NCBI RefSeq assembly: GCF_947500405.1
Contig: NZ_CANMRY010000010.1
Span: 62,001 to 126,000 of the forward strand
Direction of reading: 5' to 3'
DNA length: 64,000 nucleotides
Source: an uncultured Maribacter sp.
Lineage (GTDB): Bacteria > Bacteroidota > Bacteroidia > Flavobacteriales > Flavobacteriaceae
Position numbers and translations under genes: made by a program. Below, piece by piece: positions 55,138-64,000 of the stretch (position 1 is its first letter; every line of letters starts with the position of its first letter). A model generated the notes under the pieces. The model saw only the letters and a list, made by a program, of their open reading frames with translations. It made no database searches and was not told the DNA's origin.

Positions 55138-55938
55138 ATGAGCAAAATTAAACATTTAAGTAGCCTTCAAAATTCTTTAATTAAGAAAGTATTGCTACTC
55201 AAAGATAAATCTAGAGAACGTAAAAAAGCAGCACTTTTTGTAGTAGAAGGTCAAAGAGAACTAGAACTAGCCTTAAAAGGAGGCTATCTTATTTCTACTT
55301 TATTTTTTGAGCCTTCTTTATTTTCAGAAAGTGTATTAGAAAAATACAATGCTGCCAAAGAGGTAATTTCTGTAAGTAAAGAAGTGTATCAAAAAATAGC
55401 CTATAGAGGTACAACCGAAGGTATAGTTGCTCTTGTTGAAAGTAAAAATAATACTTTAGAAAATTTAAAATTTAAAAACAAAACTCCTTTAATTCTTATT
55501 GCAGAAGCCCCTGAAAAACCAGGAAATATTGGTGCTTTATTACGCACAGCAGATGCTGCAAATTTAGATGCTGTTTTAATTGCAAACCCTAAAACAGATT
55601 TGTACAACCCTAACATTATACGCTCTAGCGTAGGTTGTGTTTTTACGGTACCTGTTGTCATGGCTAACACCAGTGAAATTATCTCTTTTTTAAATACCAA
55701 AAACATAGCTATTTACTGTGCGGCATTAACTGCATCTACAAACTACACAAGTATAGATTATACAAATGCAACTGCAATTGTAGTAGGCACAGAAGCTACA
55801 GGCTTAACAGATAATTGGTTAAATGCTTCTAAAAAAAATATAATTATACCTATGGAAGGTGAAATAGACTCTATGAATGTATCCGTATCTGCTTCTATAA
55901 TACTTTTTGAAGCAAAAAGACAACGCCAATCTTCTTAA
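55138..55938 (+). CDS. TrmH/SpoU-family RNA 2'-O-methyltransferase
   Basis: 266 residues from the ATG at 55138. An N-terminal substrate-binding domain with SLQNSLIKKVLLLKDKSRERK leads to the knotted SPOUT domain: EAPEKPGNIGALLRTADAA (motif 1), VGTEATGLTDNW (motif 2) and IPMEGEIDSMNVSVSASI (motif 3). It methylates a ribose in rRNA or tRNA; the target site is not clear. The M48 protease gene follows after 17 bases. Confidence 0.9.
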   Translation: MSKIKHLSSLQNSLIKKVLLLKDKSRERKKAALFVVEGQRELELALKGGYLISTLFFEPSLFSESVLEKYNAAKEVISVSKEVYQKIAYRGTTEGIVALVESKNNTLENLKFKNKTPLILIAEAPEKPGNIGALLRTADAANLDAVLIANPKTDLYNPNIIRSSVGCVFTVPVVMANTSEIISFLNTKNIAIYCAALTASTNYTSIDYTNATAIVVGTEATGLTDNWLNASKKNIIIPMEGEIDSMNVSVSASIILFEAKRQRQSS

Positions 55939-55955
55939 TAGCAGAAATTTATACA

Positions 55956-57188
55956 ATGAATAGTACTACTTTATATTATGTAATAATTGGAATTTTAATT
56001 TTTCAATTTATTCTTGAAACAATTTTGGATTATTTGAATGCAAAAAAATATAACGATCCTATACCAGAAGAACTGCAAGATGTTTTTGATGCCAAAGCAT
56101 ACAAAAAGTCGCAAGAATATAAAAAAACGAACTATCGTTTTGGGCTACTAACCTCTACATTTTCTTTAGTATTAACATTAGGATTTTTACTATTTGGAGG
56201 ATTTAACTTTGTAGACCAATTAGTACACACCATTTCCAATAATTCTATTTTACAAGCCCTTTTATTTTTTAGCATTATATTAATAGGTAGTGATATTATT
56301 ACGACTCCTTTTTCATATTATCAAACCTTTACGATTGAAGAAAAATTTGGGTTTAATAAATCTACACCTGCTCTTTTTTTTATAGATAAAATAAAAAGCT
56401 GGGCAATGATGGGTGTTGTTGGCGGCAGCATTCTAGCTTTAATATTATGGTTTTTTCAATGGGCAAGCACTAATTTCTGGATATATGCTTGGGCACTAAT
56501 TGCTGTATTTACACTATTCATGAATCTTTTTTACAGTAAACTTATAGTTCCTTTATTTAACAAACAAAATCCTTTAGAGGAAGGAACATTAAAAAACAAA
56601 ATTGAAATGTATGCACAAAAAGTGGGTTTTGCTTTAAACAACATTTATATTATAGATGGCTCCAAACGCTCCACAAAAGCTAATGCTTACTTTTCTGGAT
56701 TTGGAAAAGAAAAACGAGTAACACTTTATGATACATTAGTAAATGATTTAGAAGAAAATGAAATTGTAGCTGTTCTAGCTCATGAAGTTGGGCATTACAA
56801 AAGAAAGCATATAATTTTTAATTTAATTTCTTCTATAGCACTTACTGGTTTTATGCTTTTTATTCTTTCACTATTTGTTAATAATCCAGAAGTTTCCTTG
56901 GCAATTGGAGTTTTAAAACCAAGTTTTCATGCTGCATTAATAAGTTTTGGCATACTATATAGTCCTATTTCTGAACTAACAGGATTAGTAATGAATAGTA
57001 TATCTAGAAAATTTGAATACCAAGCAGATGATTATGCTAAAAACACTTACGCAGCAGCTCCACTAATTAGTAGTTTAAAAAAACTTTCAGAAAATAGCTT
57101 AAGCAATCTTACCCCACATCCAGCATATGTTTTTATGCACTACTCCCATCCACCATTAATTAAAAGAATACGTAATTTAAAGGAATAG
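55956..57188 (+). CDS. M48-family membrane metallopeptidase, Ste24/CAAX protease-like
   Basis: 410 residues with several membrane segments. SYYQTFTIEEKFGFNKST and GSKRSTKANAYFSGFGKEKRV are the conserved Ste24 segments; LAHEVGHYKRKH carries the zinc HEXXH, and EFEYQADDYA-like KFEYQADDYAKN gives the third ligand Glu. Bacterial members act in membrane protein quality control. Likely co-transcribed with the methyltransferase. Confidence 0.92.
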   Translation: MNSTTLYYVIIGILIFQFILETILDYLNAKKYNDPIPEELQDVFDAKAYKKSQEYKKTNYRFGLLTSTFSLVLTLGFLLFGGFNFVDQLVHTISNNSILQALLFFSIILIGSDIITTPFSYYQTFTIEEKFGFNKSTPALFFIDKIKSWAMMGVVGGSILALILWFFQWASTNFWIYAWALIAVFTLFMNLFYSKLIVPLFNKQNPLEEGTLKNKIEMYAQKVGFALNNIYIIDGSKRSTKANAYFSGFGKEKRVTLYDTLVNDLEENEIVAVLAHEVGHYKRKHIIFNLISSIALTGFMLFILSLFVNNPEVSLAIGVLKPSFHAALISFGILYSPISELTGLVMNSISRKFEYQADDYAKNTYAAAPLISSLKKLSENSLSNLTPHPAYVFMHYSHPPLIKRIRNLKE

Positions 57189-57194
57189 TTTTTG

Positions 57195-57225
57195 TTGTAT
57201 ACCAATAAAGAATGTATTAATTTTA
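57195..57225 (+). promoter_or_regulatory. Predicted relA/spoT promoter
   Basis: TTG (57195-57197), 20-base spacer, TAATTTTA (57218-57225), one mismatch from the -7 consensus, 7 bases before the ATG at 57233. Confidence 0.35.
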
Positions 57226-57232
57226 ATGTAGT

Positions 57233-59437
57233 ATGACGGATGTAGAAATAGAAAAAGAGAATAAACAAATTGCAAAGCAATACAAAGAGTTGCTTCGTAT
57301 TAGCTACCAAACATTATCTGATGATGACAAAAAGTTAATACGTTCTGCTTTTGAAATTGCTGTAGATGCCCATAAAGACCAACGTAGAAAATCTGGCGAA
57401 GCTTATATTTTTCATCCCATCGCGGTTGCAAAAATTGTAGCATCAGAAATTGGTTTAGATGCTGTTTCTATAGCATCTGCCCTATTGCATGATGTGGTTG
57501 AAGACACGGAATATACTCTAGATGATATTGACCGCATGTTTGGAGAAACCGTTGCACGTATCGTAGATGGTCTTACAAAAATAGCACATCTAAAAAAAGA
57601 CATGAATATCTCCCAACAAGCGGAGAACTTCAGAAAAATGTTATTAACCCTTAATGATGATGTAAGAGTCATTATTATTAAAATTGCAGACCGTTACCAC
57701 AACATGCTTACCATGGATTCCATGCCAGAGCATAAGCAAGTTAAAATAGCATCAGAAACCCTCTATATTTATGCGCCATTAGCACATAGAATTGGCCTGT
57801 ACAACATTAAAACAGAACTAGAAGACTTAAGTCTTAAATACACAGAGCCTAATGTGTATAGAGATATAAAAAGTGAAATAGAAGACTCTAAAGAAGATAA
57901 CCTAGCATATATTGATGCTTTCTCTGATGTAATTGACACCTCTTTAAAGAAAGAAGGACTAAACTACATTATAAAAGGGCGAATGAAATCTATCTTTTCT
58001 ATTCGCAAGAAAATGAAGGTTCAGAATGTTGTCTTTGATGAAATATATGACAAGTTTGCAATTCGAATTATTTATAAATCGGATCGAGCAAATGAAAAGT
58101 TTTTAGCATGGAAAATATACTCCATAGTAACAGACCACTTTACTCCTAACCCAGTACGTTTAAGAGACTGGATTTCTTCACCAAAATCTACAGGTTACGA
58201 GGCTCTTCACATAACAGTAATGGGGCCAAAAAGACGTTGGGTTGAAGTACAAATTAGAAGTGAGCGTATGCATGAAATTGCAGAAAAAGGATATGCCGCA
58301 CACTTTAAATATAAACATGGAGACCAAAAAGAACAAGGGATAGAGGTTTGGTTAAATCGTTTACAAGAAGCTTTAGAAAATGCAAACACAAATGCTGTAG
58401 ATTTTGTTGAAGAATTTAAACTAAACCTATACTCTAAAGAAATATTTGTTTTTACCCCAAAAGGAGAACTAAAATCTTTGCCTAAAGGAGCAACTCCTTT
58501 AGATTTTGCATTTAGCATACACACCCAAGTTGGTATGCGAACTCGTGGAGCAAAAGTAAATGGAAAACTTATACCATTAAATACTACTCTCAATAGTGGA
58601 GACCAAGTAGAAATTATTACTTCAGAGCAAGCAAAACCTAATCAAAACTGGTTAGATTATGCTACAACGGCAAGAGCAAGAGCCAAAATTAAATCTTCCT
58701 TAAGAGAAGAGAAAAAAGCTATGGCTCTGGAAGGCAAGGAAATTTTGCGTAGAAAATTAAAGTCGCAAAAAATTACCCTTAATGAAGATACTATTAACAA
58801 AATGGTTACTTTTTTTAAGCTAAAAACTAGTTTGGATTTGTTTTATAGAATTGGTATTGGCGCTATAGACAACCAAATGCTTAAAGACTTTGCTTCTTCT
58901 TACAGCAATGCCTTCATAAGTTTCTTTAAAAATAAGATTAGAAGAAATCCTGTTCCAGAAAATGTAGACAAAGAAGAAATTACAAGTAAATATGATGTAT
59001 TAGTATTTGGAAAGGAAGAAGAAAAATTAGACTACACCTTATCACAATGCTGTAACCCAATTCCTGGAGACCCAGTTTTTGGTTTCGTTAGCGTATCTGA
59101 TGGGATAAAAGTTCATAAAAAAAACTGTCCAAATGCTATTTCGCTTCAGTCAAATTATGCTTATAGAATTATTACAGCGAAATGGATAGATTCTTCTCAA
59201 GAAGAGTTTAAATCCGATATTATGCTTACGGGTATAGATAACCTGGGACTTGTTAGTCAAATCACAGAAATGATATCTAAAAACATGCACGTAAATATTA
59301 AACATATAAGTTTTAGTACAGATGGAGGCACATTTAAAGGAAAAATAACGGTAGTTGTAAAAAATATTGCAATCCTTAAAAAATTAATAGGAAACCTAAA
59401 ACAAATTAACGGCATTCATAAAGTAACAAGACTATAG
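57233..59437 (+). CDS. Bifunctional (p)ppGpp synthetase/hydrolase, RelA/SpoT family
   Basis: 734 residues. HD hydrolase domain (about 45-200; YIFHPIAVA and LLHDVVEDTEYT), synthetase domain (about 250-370; GYEALHITVMGP), TGS domain (FTPKGELKSLPKGATPLDFAF, split about 403-423), a conserved Cys segment (SQCCNPIPGDP) and a C-terminal ACT domain. The HD motif is intact, so both activities are expected. It makes and degrades the stringent-response alarmone. Confidence 0.95.
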   Translation: MTDVEIEKENKQIAKQYKELLRISYQTLSDDDKKLIRSAFEIAVDAHKDQRRKSGEAYIFHPIAVAKIVASEIGLDAVSIASALLHDVVEDTEYTLDDIDRMFGETVARIVDGLTKIAHLKKDMNISQQAENFRKMLLTLNDDVRVIIIKIADRYHNMLTMDSMPEHKQVKIASETLYIYAPLAHRIGLYNIKTELEDLSLKYTEPNVYRDIKSEIEDSKEDNLAYIDAFSDVIDTSLKKEGLNYIIKGRMKSIFSIRKKMKVQNVVFDEIYDKFAIRIIYKSDRANEKFLAWKIYSIVTDHFTPNPVRLRDWISSPKSTGYEALHITVMGPKRRWVEVQIRSERMHEIAEKGYAAHFKYKHGDQKEQGIEVWLNRLQEALENANTNAVDFVEEFKLNLYSKEIFVFTPKGELKSLPKGATPLDFAFSIHTQVGMRTRGAKVNGKLIPLNTTLNSGDQVEIITSEQAKPNQNWLDYATTARARAKIKSSLREEKKAMALEGKEILRRKLKSQKITLNEDTINKMVTFFKLKTSLDLFYRIGIGAIDNQMLKDFASSYSNAFISFFKNKIRRNPVPENVDKEEITSKYDVLVFGKEEEKLDYTLSQCCNPIPGDPVFGFVSVSDGIKVHKKNCPNAISLQSNYAYRIITAKWIDSSQEEFKSDIMLTGIDNLGLVSQITEMISKNMHVNIKHISFSTDGGTFKGKITVVVKNIAILKKLIGNLKQINGIHKVTRL

Positions 59438-59458
59438 AAGAATGTATCAAAATTTAGC

Positions 59459-59472
59459 TGTACATTTGTACA
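59459..59472. promoter_or_regulatory. Palindrome overlapping the fur -7 element
   Basis: TGTACA-TT-TGTACA lies 18 bases before the fur ATG. TACATTTG (59461-59468), inside it, is a perfect TAnnTTTG -7 box. A protein bound here would block the promoter, which suggests autoregulation or another repressor. Confidence 0.42.
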
Positions 59473-59490
59473 TTAATGCTGTAAAAAAGT

Positions 59491-59946
59491 ATGGCCCAGA
59501 ATAAGAATCAAGACATTGTAAAAAACGTTTTCACCACTTTCTTAGAAGAAAATGGGCATAGAAAAACACCTGAGCGTTACGCTATTCTTCAAGAAATATA
59601 CGAAAGTGATGATCATTTTGATATAGAATCTCTCTATATTAATATGAAAAACAAAAACTATCGTGTAAGTAGAGCAACACTATACAACACTATAGAGCTT
59701 CTTATGGATTGCAAATTGGTTCGTAAACACCAATTTGGAAAAAATCAGGCACAATACGAAAAATCTTATTTTGACAGACAGCATGACCATGTTATTTTAA
59801 CAGACACTGGTGAGGTTATGGAGTTTTGTGATCCTCGTATTCAATCTATAAAAAAAACAATAGAAGAGGTTTTTGATATTAAAATTAACAACCACTCCTT
59901 ATACTTTTACGGAACAAAAAATAAAACAAATAATAAAACCAATTAA
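59491..59946 (+). CDS. Fur-family metal-responsive regulator
   Basis: 151 residues. Winged helix with [16 protein letters not shown] and [15 protein letters not shown] (recognition helix), then the regulatory metal region [19 protein letters not shown]. The first CxxC zinc pair of classical Fur is absent: only one Cys (CDP) remains. Whether it senses iron, zinc or peroxide cannot be told from sequence. It lies 53 bases after relA/spoT and 12 before purA. Confidence 0.9.
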   Translation: MAQNKNQDIVKNVFTTFLEENGHRKTPERYAILQEIYESDDHFDIESLYINMKNKNYRVSRATLYNTIELLMDCKLVRKHQFGKNQAQYEKSYFDRQHDHVILTDTGEVMEFCDPRIQSIKKTIEEVFDIKINNHSLYFYGTKNKTNNKTN

Positions 59947-59958
59947 CTAGTTACTTAA

Positions 59959-61230
59959 ATGGCAGTAGATTTATTGTTAGGGCTTCAATGGGGAGACGAA
60001 GGAAAAGGAAAAATCGTTGATGTACTAACCAAGGACTATGATATCATAGCAAGATTCCAAGGAGGACCAAACGCAGGACACACTTTAGAATTTGATGGAA
60101 TTAAACACGTTTTACACACTATCCCCTCTGGAATATTTCACAAAACAGCCATGAATGTTGTTGGTAATGGTGTTGTTATAGACCCTGTTATTTTTAAAAA
60201 AGAATTAGATGCTCTAGGGAAGTTTAATATAGATTTTAAATCTAAACTATTAATTTCTAGAAAAGCACACTTAATTTTACCTACACATAGGTTATTAGAT
60301 GCCGCATCGGAAGCTTCTAAAGGAAAAGCAAAAATTGGTTCTACATTAAAAGGTATTGGTCCAACATATATGGACAAAACCGGTAGAAACGGAATGCGTA
60401 TTGGAGATTTAGAGTTATCTGACTGGAAAGAAAAATACCGCTCATTAGCAGACAAACACGAAGCTATGATTAGTTTTTACAATGTAGACATACAATATGA
60501 TTTACCAGAGTTAGAAACTGCATTTTTTGAAGCTGTTGAAGAATTAAAACAACTTACCTTTATTGATAGTGAAGAGTATTTATACCAAGCACAAAAAGAA
60601 GGTAAAAAAATACTAGCAGAAGGTGCGCAAGGCTCCTTATTAGATATAGATTTTGGAACCTACCCTTTTGTAACTTCTTCTAATACTACTGCAGCAGGTG
60701 CCTGTACTGGCTTAGGTGTTGCTCCAAACCAAATTGGCGGTGTTTTTGGAATTTTTAAAGCATACACTACTCGTGTAGGTAGCGGTCCTTTCCCTACAGA
60801 ATTATTTGATGCAGATGGCGAAACAATGGGAAGAGTTGGTAATGAATTTGGTGCTACTACAGGAAGACCAAGACGTTGCGGATGGTTAGATTTAGTTGCC
60901 TTAAAATATGCAGTACGAGTAAATGGTGTTACCGAATTAATGATGATGAAAGGAGATGTGCTTAGTGGTTTCCCTAAATTAAAAGTATGTACAGCATACC
61001 AATATAAAGGAGAAACTATTACGCATTTACCGTACAATATAGAACCAGAAAACGTTACCCCAATTTACACAGAAATGGATGGATGGGATAAAGATTTAAC
61101 AAAAATGAGAAGCCCAGAAGAGTTTCCAGAAGCGTTAAATAACTATATAAATTATTTAGAAAAAGAATTGGAAGTACCAATTAAAATAGTTTCTGTAGGC
61201 CCAGACAGAACACAGACTATTTTAAGATAA
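59959..61230 (+). CDS. purA: Adenylosuccinate synthetase
   Basis: 423 residues. N-terminal LQWGDEGKGKIVD with the GDEGKGK phosphate loop and catalytic Asp, GGPNAGHT, STLKGIGPTYMDK, LAEGAQGSLLDIDFGTYPFVTSSN split over about 215-238, and TTGRPRRCGW. It makes adenylosuccinate from IMP, aspartate and GTP. A clear terminator follows. Confidence 0.97.
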   Translation: MAVDLLLGLQWGDEGKGKIVDVLTKDYDIIARFQGGPNAGHTLEFDGIKHVLHTIPSGIFHKTAMNVVGNGVVIDPVIFKKELDALGKFNIDFKSKLLISRKAHLILPTHRLLDAASEASKGKAKIGSTLKGIGPTYMDKTGRNGMRIGDLELSDWKEKYRSLADKHEAMISFYNVDIQYDLPELETAFFEAVEELKQLTFIDSEEYLYQAQKEGKKILAEGAQGSLLDIDFGTYPFVTSSNTTAAGACTGLGVAPNQIGGVFGIFKAYTTRVGSGPFPTELFDADGETMGRVGNEFGATTGRPRRCGWLDLVALKYAVRVNGVTELMMMKGDVLSGFPKLKVCTAYQYKGETITHLPYNIEPENVTPIYTEMDGWDKDLTKMRSPEEFPEALNNYINYLEKELEVPIKIVSVGPDRTQTILR

Positions 61231-61235
61231 ATTAC

Positions 61236-61263
61236 AAAGCCACTTTTTAGAGTGGCTTTTTTT
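61236..61263 (+). terminator. Intrinsic terminator after purA
   Basis: AAAGCCACT (61236-61244) pairs with AGTGGCTTT (61251-61259) around a 6-base loop, followed by a run of T to 61263. Confidence 0.85.
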
Positions 61264-61318
61264 ATACTTTACTTTATTAAATGTATACTAAAGGTATTAA
61301 CACTCTTTTAAAAAATCC

Positions 61319-61326
61319 TATTTTTG
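61319..61326 (+). promoter_or_regulatory. -7 element of the OstA-like gene
   Basis: TATTTTTG, a perfect box ending 13 bases before the TTG start at 61340. No good -33 match. Confidence 0.36.
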
Positions 61327-61339
61327 AAAAAAAATTGAA

Positions 61340-63022
61340 TTGCAAAAAATATACTACACAATACTACTGCTACTAATTTCTTCTATACTATGGTCCCAAA
61401 ATACCAATACGGAAGAAAACAACCAAATTAATATTGTTTATGGTGCTAATTTTACTAAAAATGAAGCAAAATATCCTGGAGCTTCTATTTTTAGTAAAGA
61501 TGAAAAACAAGTGCAATTTGAGCACCAAGGAGCAGATTTATGGTGCGATATTGCTATTTTTTATCAGCATGAAAATAGATTAAAAGCAATAGGCAACATA
61601 CGTTTACAGCAAGGAGACTCTGTAAAAATGACCAGTGGAAAAATTGAGTACGATGGCAATATAAAACTTGCAAAAGCTTATGAAAGTGTTGTATTAGAAA
61701 ATACAGATATGACACTAAAAACGGATACGCTACGCTTAGACCGTGAAAAACAAGAAGCTTTTTACCAAGACTTTGGTACCGTTGTAGATTCTGCAAATAC
61801 ACTAACCAGTGAAATTGGAAAGTATTTTATGGAAGCCAAAAAATATCAGTTTTTAGATAGTGTTCATGTACAAAACCCAGAATATACTTTAGATTCTGAG
61901 CAATTAGATTACTACACTACCTCTAAAAACGCGTACATGTATGGCCCATCTACCATTATAGGCAAATCGTATAAAATTTACTGCGAGAGAGGTTTTTATG
62001 ACACCAAGGTAGAAAGTGGTTATGGTATAAAAAATACAAGGATAGATTATAATGACCGTATTATTGAAGGAGATAGTGTTTACTTTAATAAAGCTAAAGA
62101 ATTTGCATCTGCCACCAATAATATAGTAGTAACAGACACTATAAATGATGGCTTAATAAGAGCACATTATGCCGAAGTTTATAAAGCAAAAGACTCGCTA
62201 TTTGCAACAAAAAGAGCAGTATCTATTAGTGTCATGGAAAAAGATTCTTTATACATGCATGGAGATACTTTAATGATCACTGGCAAACCCGAAGAACGTA
62301 TTTTAAGGGCCTTTAGAAACGCTAAATTTTATAAAAAAGATTTAAGTGGCAAGTGCGATTCTATACATTCTGAACAAAAAACCGGAATTACACAATTAAT
62401 TAGAAATCCTATTTTATGGAATGGTGAAAACCAAATGACAGGAGATAGTATTCACCTAATATCTAATCTAAAAACAGAAAAGCTAGATTCTTTAAAAGTA
62501 TTAAACAATGCTTTTATTATTTCACAAGATACTATCGGGAAATCTGGATTTAACCAAGCTAAAGGAAAAGATTTATTTGGTCAGTTTGAAGAAAATGAAC
62601 TAAAAATAATTGATTTAATTAAAAATACCGAAGTCATATATTACATGTATAATGATGACGATGAACTTATTGGAATTAACAAAACAATTTGTAGTGAAAT
62701 ACGAATTACAATGGCCAATAACGATGTAGAAGATTTAGTTTTTAAAACAAACCCAGATGGCACTATTTTCCCGGAAACCGAACTACCCGAAAATAGCAGA
62801 AAACTAAAAGGATTTATCTGGAGAGGAGAAGAAAGAATACTAACAAAAGAGGACATCTTTGATGAAGATGACAATAATATAGAACTTGTAACTATCCGTG
62901 GTATAAGCAACCCTATAGATATTGATGCCGAAGAAGAAGAACGCAGCAAAAATGAAGGAGACCCAATAAACAATCCAAATAAAGACGCCAGAAAACCAAA
63001 GGAAACTAAGGTGAAAAAATAA
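61340..63022 (+). CDS. OstA-like (LptA/LptD N-domain) periplasmic protein
   Basis: 560 residues from a TTG start with signal peptide MQKIYYTILLLLISSILWSQ. Repeated beta segments (VKMTSGKIEYDGNIKLAKAYESVVL, split about 95-119; LTSEIGKYFMEAKKY; STIIGKSYKIYCERGFYDT) follow the OstA pattern of stacked beta strands that carry lipopolysaccharide across the periplasm. The C-terminal part (about 470-560) is acidic, then Lys-rich and disordered. Role in LPS transport is inferred from the family. Confidence 0.82.
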   Translation: MQKIYYTILLLLISSILWSQNTNTEENNQINIVYGANFTKNEAKYPGASIFSKDEKQVQFEHQGADLWCDIAIFYQHENRLKAIGNIRLQQGDSVKMTSGKIEYDGNIKLAKAYESVVLENTDMTLKTDTLRLDREKQEAFYQDFGTVVDSANTLTSEIGKYFMEAKKYQFLDSVHVQNPEYTLDSEQLDYYTTSKNAYMYGPSTIIGKSYKIYCERGFYDTKVESGYGIKNTRIDYNDRIIEGDSVYFNKAKEFASATNNIVVTDTINDGLIRAHYAEVYKAKDSLFATKRAVSISVMEKDSLYMHGDTLMITGKPEERILRAFRNAKFYKKDLSGKCDSIHSEQKTGITQLIRNPILWNGENQMTGDSIHLISNLKTEKLDSLKVLNNAFIISQDTIGKSGFNQAKGKDLFGQFEENELKIIDLIKNTEVIYYMYNDDDELIGINKTICSEIRITMANNDVEDLVFKTNPDGTIFPETELPENSRKLKGFIWRGEERILTKEDIFDEDDNNIELVTIRGISNPIDIDAEEEERSKNEGDPINNPNKDARKPKETKVKK

Positions 63023-63067
63023 TATTTACCCTATATTCTTTTAACAAAACATGCAATATGTATTTTT

Positions 63068-64000
63068 ATGAAAGATGATTTTTTAAAATACCAAGCACAA
63101 ACCTCTCCTCACCCACTAGCCTTACAAGTATCTCATGCTAAAGGATCCTATATATACGATTCTAAAAATAATGCACACTTAGATTTTGTTGCTGGTGTTT
63201 CGGCTTGTACACTAGGTCATTGCCATCCTGCGGTGGTAGATGCTATACAAAAACAAGCAGAAAGCTATATGCATGTTATGGTGTACGGAGAATACATTCA
63301 AGAACCAGCAGTTAAATACACCAAAGAACTAGCTTCTATTTTACCCGATTCTTTAAACGCAACGTATCTGGTAAATTCTGGTACCGAAGCAGTAGAAGGC
63401 GCCCTTAAATTAGCCAGAAAATTTACTGGTCGCTCCCAAATAATTGCTGCAAAAAGAGCGTACCATGGCAATACTATGGGAAGTTTAAGTTTAATGGGGT
63501 TAGAAGAACGTAAAGCTCCTTTTAGACCTCTTATTCCCGACGTTGCCTATATTTCTTTTAATTCTTTTCCTGAAATAGAAAAAATTACCACCAAAACTGC
63601 CGCTGTAATATTAGAAACCATACAAGGTGGCGCAGGATTTATTGTTCCAAAAAAGGAGTACCTAACTAAAGTTAAAAAACGCTGTACAGAAGTTGGAGCA
63701 CTTTTAATATTAGATGAAATTCAACCAGGTTTTGGAAGAACAGGAAAATGGTTTTCTTTTGAACACTATAATTGCACTCCAGACATCTTAGTTATTGGAA
63801 AAGGAATGGCATCTGGAATGCCTGTTGGTGCTTTTATAGCCTCTAAAAAAGTAATGGATTCCTTAAAAGACAAGCCTAAATTAGGCCACATTACTACATT
63901 TGGAGGAAACCCCGTTATTGCTGCAGCTAGTTTGGCTACTTTAGTAGAACTTAAAAAAACAAACCTCATACATCAAACCACAGAAAAGGAAATTTTATTT
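63068..64000 (+). CDS. Class III PLP-dependent aminotransferase, N-terminal part (truncated by window)
   Basis: 311 codons from the ATG at 63068 run to the window end without a stop. FVAGVSACTLGHCHPAV, VNSGTEAVEGALKLARK, AAKRAYHGNTMGSLSLMG, LILDEIQPGFGRTGKWF and VIGKGMASGMPVGAF with the PLP Lys are family motifs. Related to acetylornithine and 4-aminobutyrate aminotransferases; the exact substrate is not clear. Confidence 0.9.
   Translation, partial: MKDDFLKYQAQTSPHPLALQVSHAKGSYIYDSKNNAHLDFVAGVSACTLGHCHPAVVDAIQKQAESYMHVMVYGEYIQEPAVKYTKELASILPDSLNATYLVNSGTEAVEGALKLARKFTGRSQIIAAKRAYHGNTMGSLSLMGLEERKAPFRPLIPDVAYISFNSFPEIEKITTKTAAVILETIQGGAGFIVPKKEYLTKVKKRCTEVGALLILDEIQPGFGRTGKWFSFEHYNCTPDILVIGKGMASGMPVGAFIASKKVMDSLKDKPKLGHITTFGGNPVIAAASLATLVELKKTNLIHQTTEKEILF

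Noticed and set aside
1..64000. CRISPR arrays, tRNA or rRNA genes, insertion sequences
   Set aside because: Read on both strands; no regular spaced repeats, no cloverleaf-like conserved tRNA elements and no transposase were recognised.

Overview
The window looks like a chromosomal segment of a flavobacterium (Bacteroidota, probably a marine Flavobacteriaceae). The DNA is strongly AT-rich. Intergenic regions carry the Bacteroidota sigma -7 element TAnnTTTG (often TATTTTTG) rather than a TATAAT box. Marker families include a giant SprB-type adhesin, the gliding lipoprotein GldI, DUF5683, WbqC, DUF3810, an OstA-like protein, a long-form signal peptidase I and a NagB-like/PIG-L fusion. The genus cannot be named from this evidence. 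I see no rRNA, tRNA, CRISPR array, insertion sequence or prophage. No gap between genes exceeds 300 bases; the longest is about 288 bases at 40070-40357.

Layout. (1) 1-8077, minus: the N-terminal 2692 codons of a giant repetitive secreted protein whose 3' end lies outside the window. (2) 8222-9756: a PQQ sugar dehydrogenase and a cytochrome c. (3) 9759-18962: a peptidoglycan-recycling block. murQ and a DeoR-type regulator are divergent from a NagB-like/PIG-L fusion, followed by a DigH-like hydrolase, ampG, nagZ and anmK. Three phased direct repeats lie in the divergent control region. (4) 19083-23137: a DUF4212/SSS acetate-type symporter and acetyl-CoA synthetase, with a convergent Bcr/CflA-type exporter. 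(5) 24600-31505: housekeeping run udk, ftsB-like, parA, parB, DUF5683, dapB, lepB, wbqC-like, DUF6122. (6) 31492-37670, minus: TPR protein, ribH, small membrane protein, mutL, two rhomboids, EEP-family protein. (7) 37796-43033: recF, lipoprotein, DciA-like, ndk (minus), nrnA, gldI, cyclophilin-FKBP fusion. (8) 43087-46297: pepD (minus), DUF3810, NUMOD4/HNH protein (minus). (9) 46450-54139, minus: a molybdenum island with a two-subunit Mo-hydroxylase and moaD, moaE, moaA, moaC, mobA, moeB-rhodanese and moeA. (10) 54261-64000: lipoprotein (minus), SpoU methyltransferase, M48 protease, relA/spoT, fur, purA, OstA-like protein and a truncated class III aminotransferase.

How the genes work together. 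The most coherent system is region 3. A periplasmic DigH-like enzyme would release glycan fragments and AmpG import them. NagZ would remove GlcNAc, AnmK phosphorylate anhydroMurNAc, and MurQ convert MurNAc-6-P to GlcNAc-6-P. The NagB-like/PIG-L fusion could then supply both deacetylation and deamination, since no separate nagA is present here. Region 9 is a nearly self-contained kit for one exported molybdoenzyme. The giant adhesin and GldI fit gliding and type IX secretion, although no core T9SS gene lies in the window.
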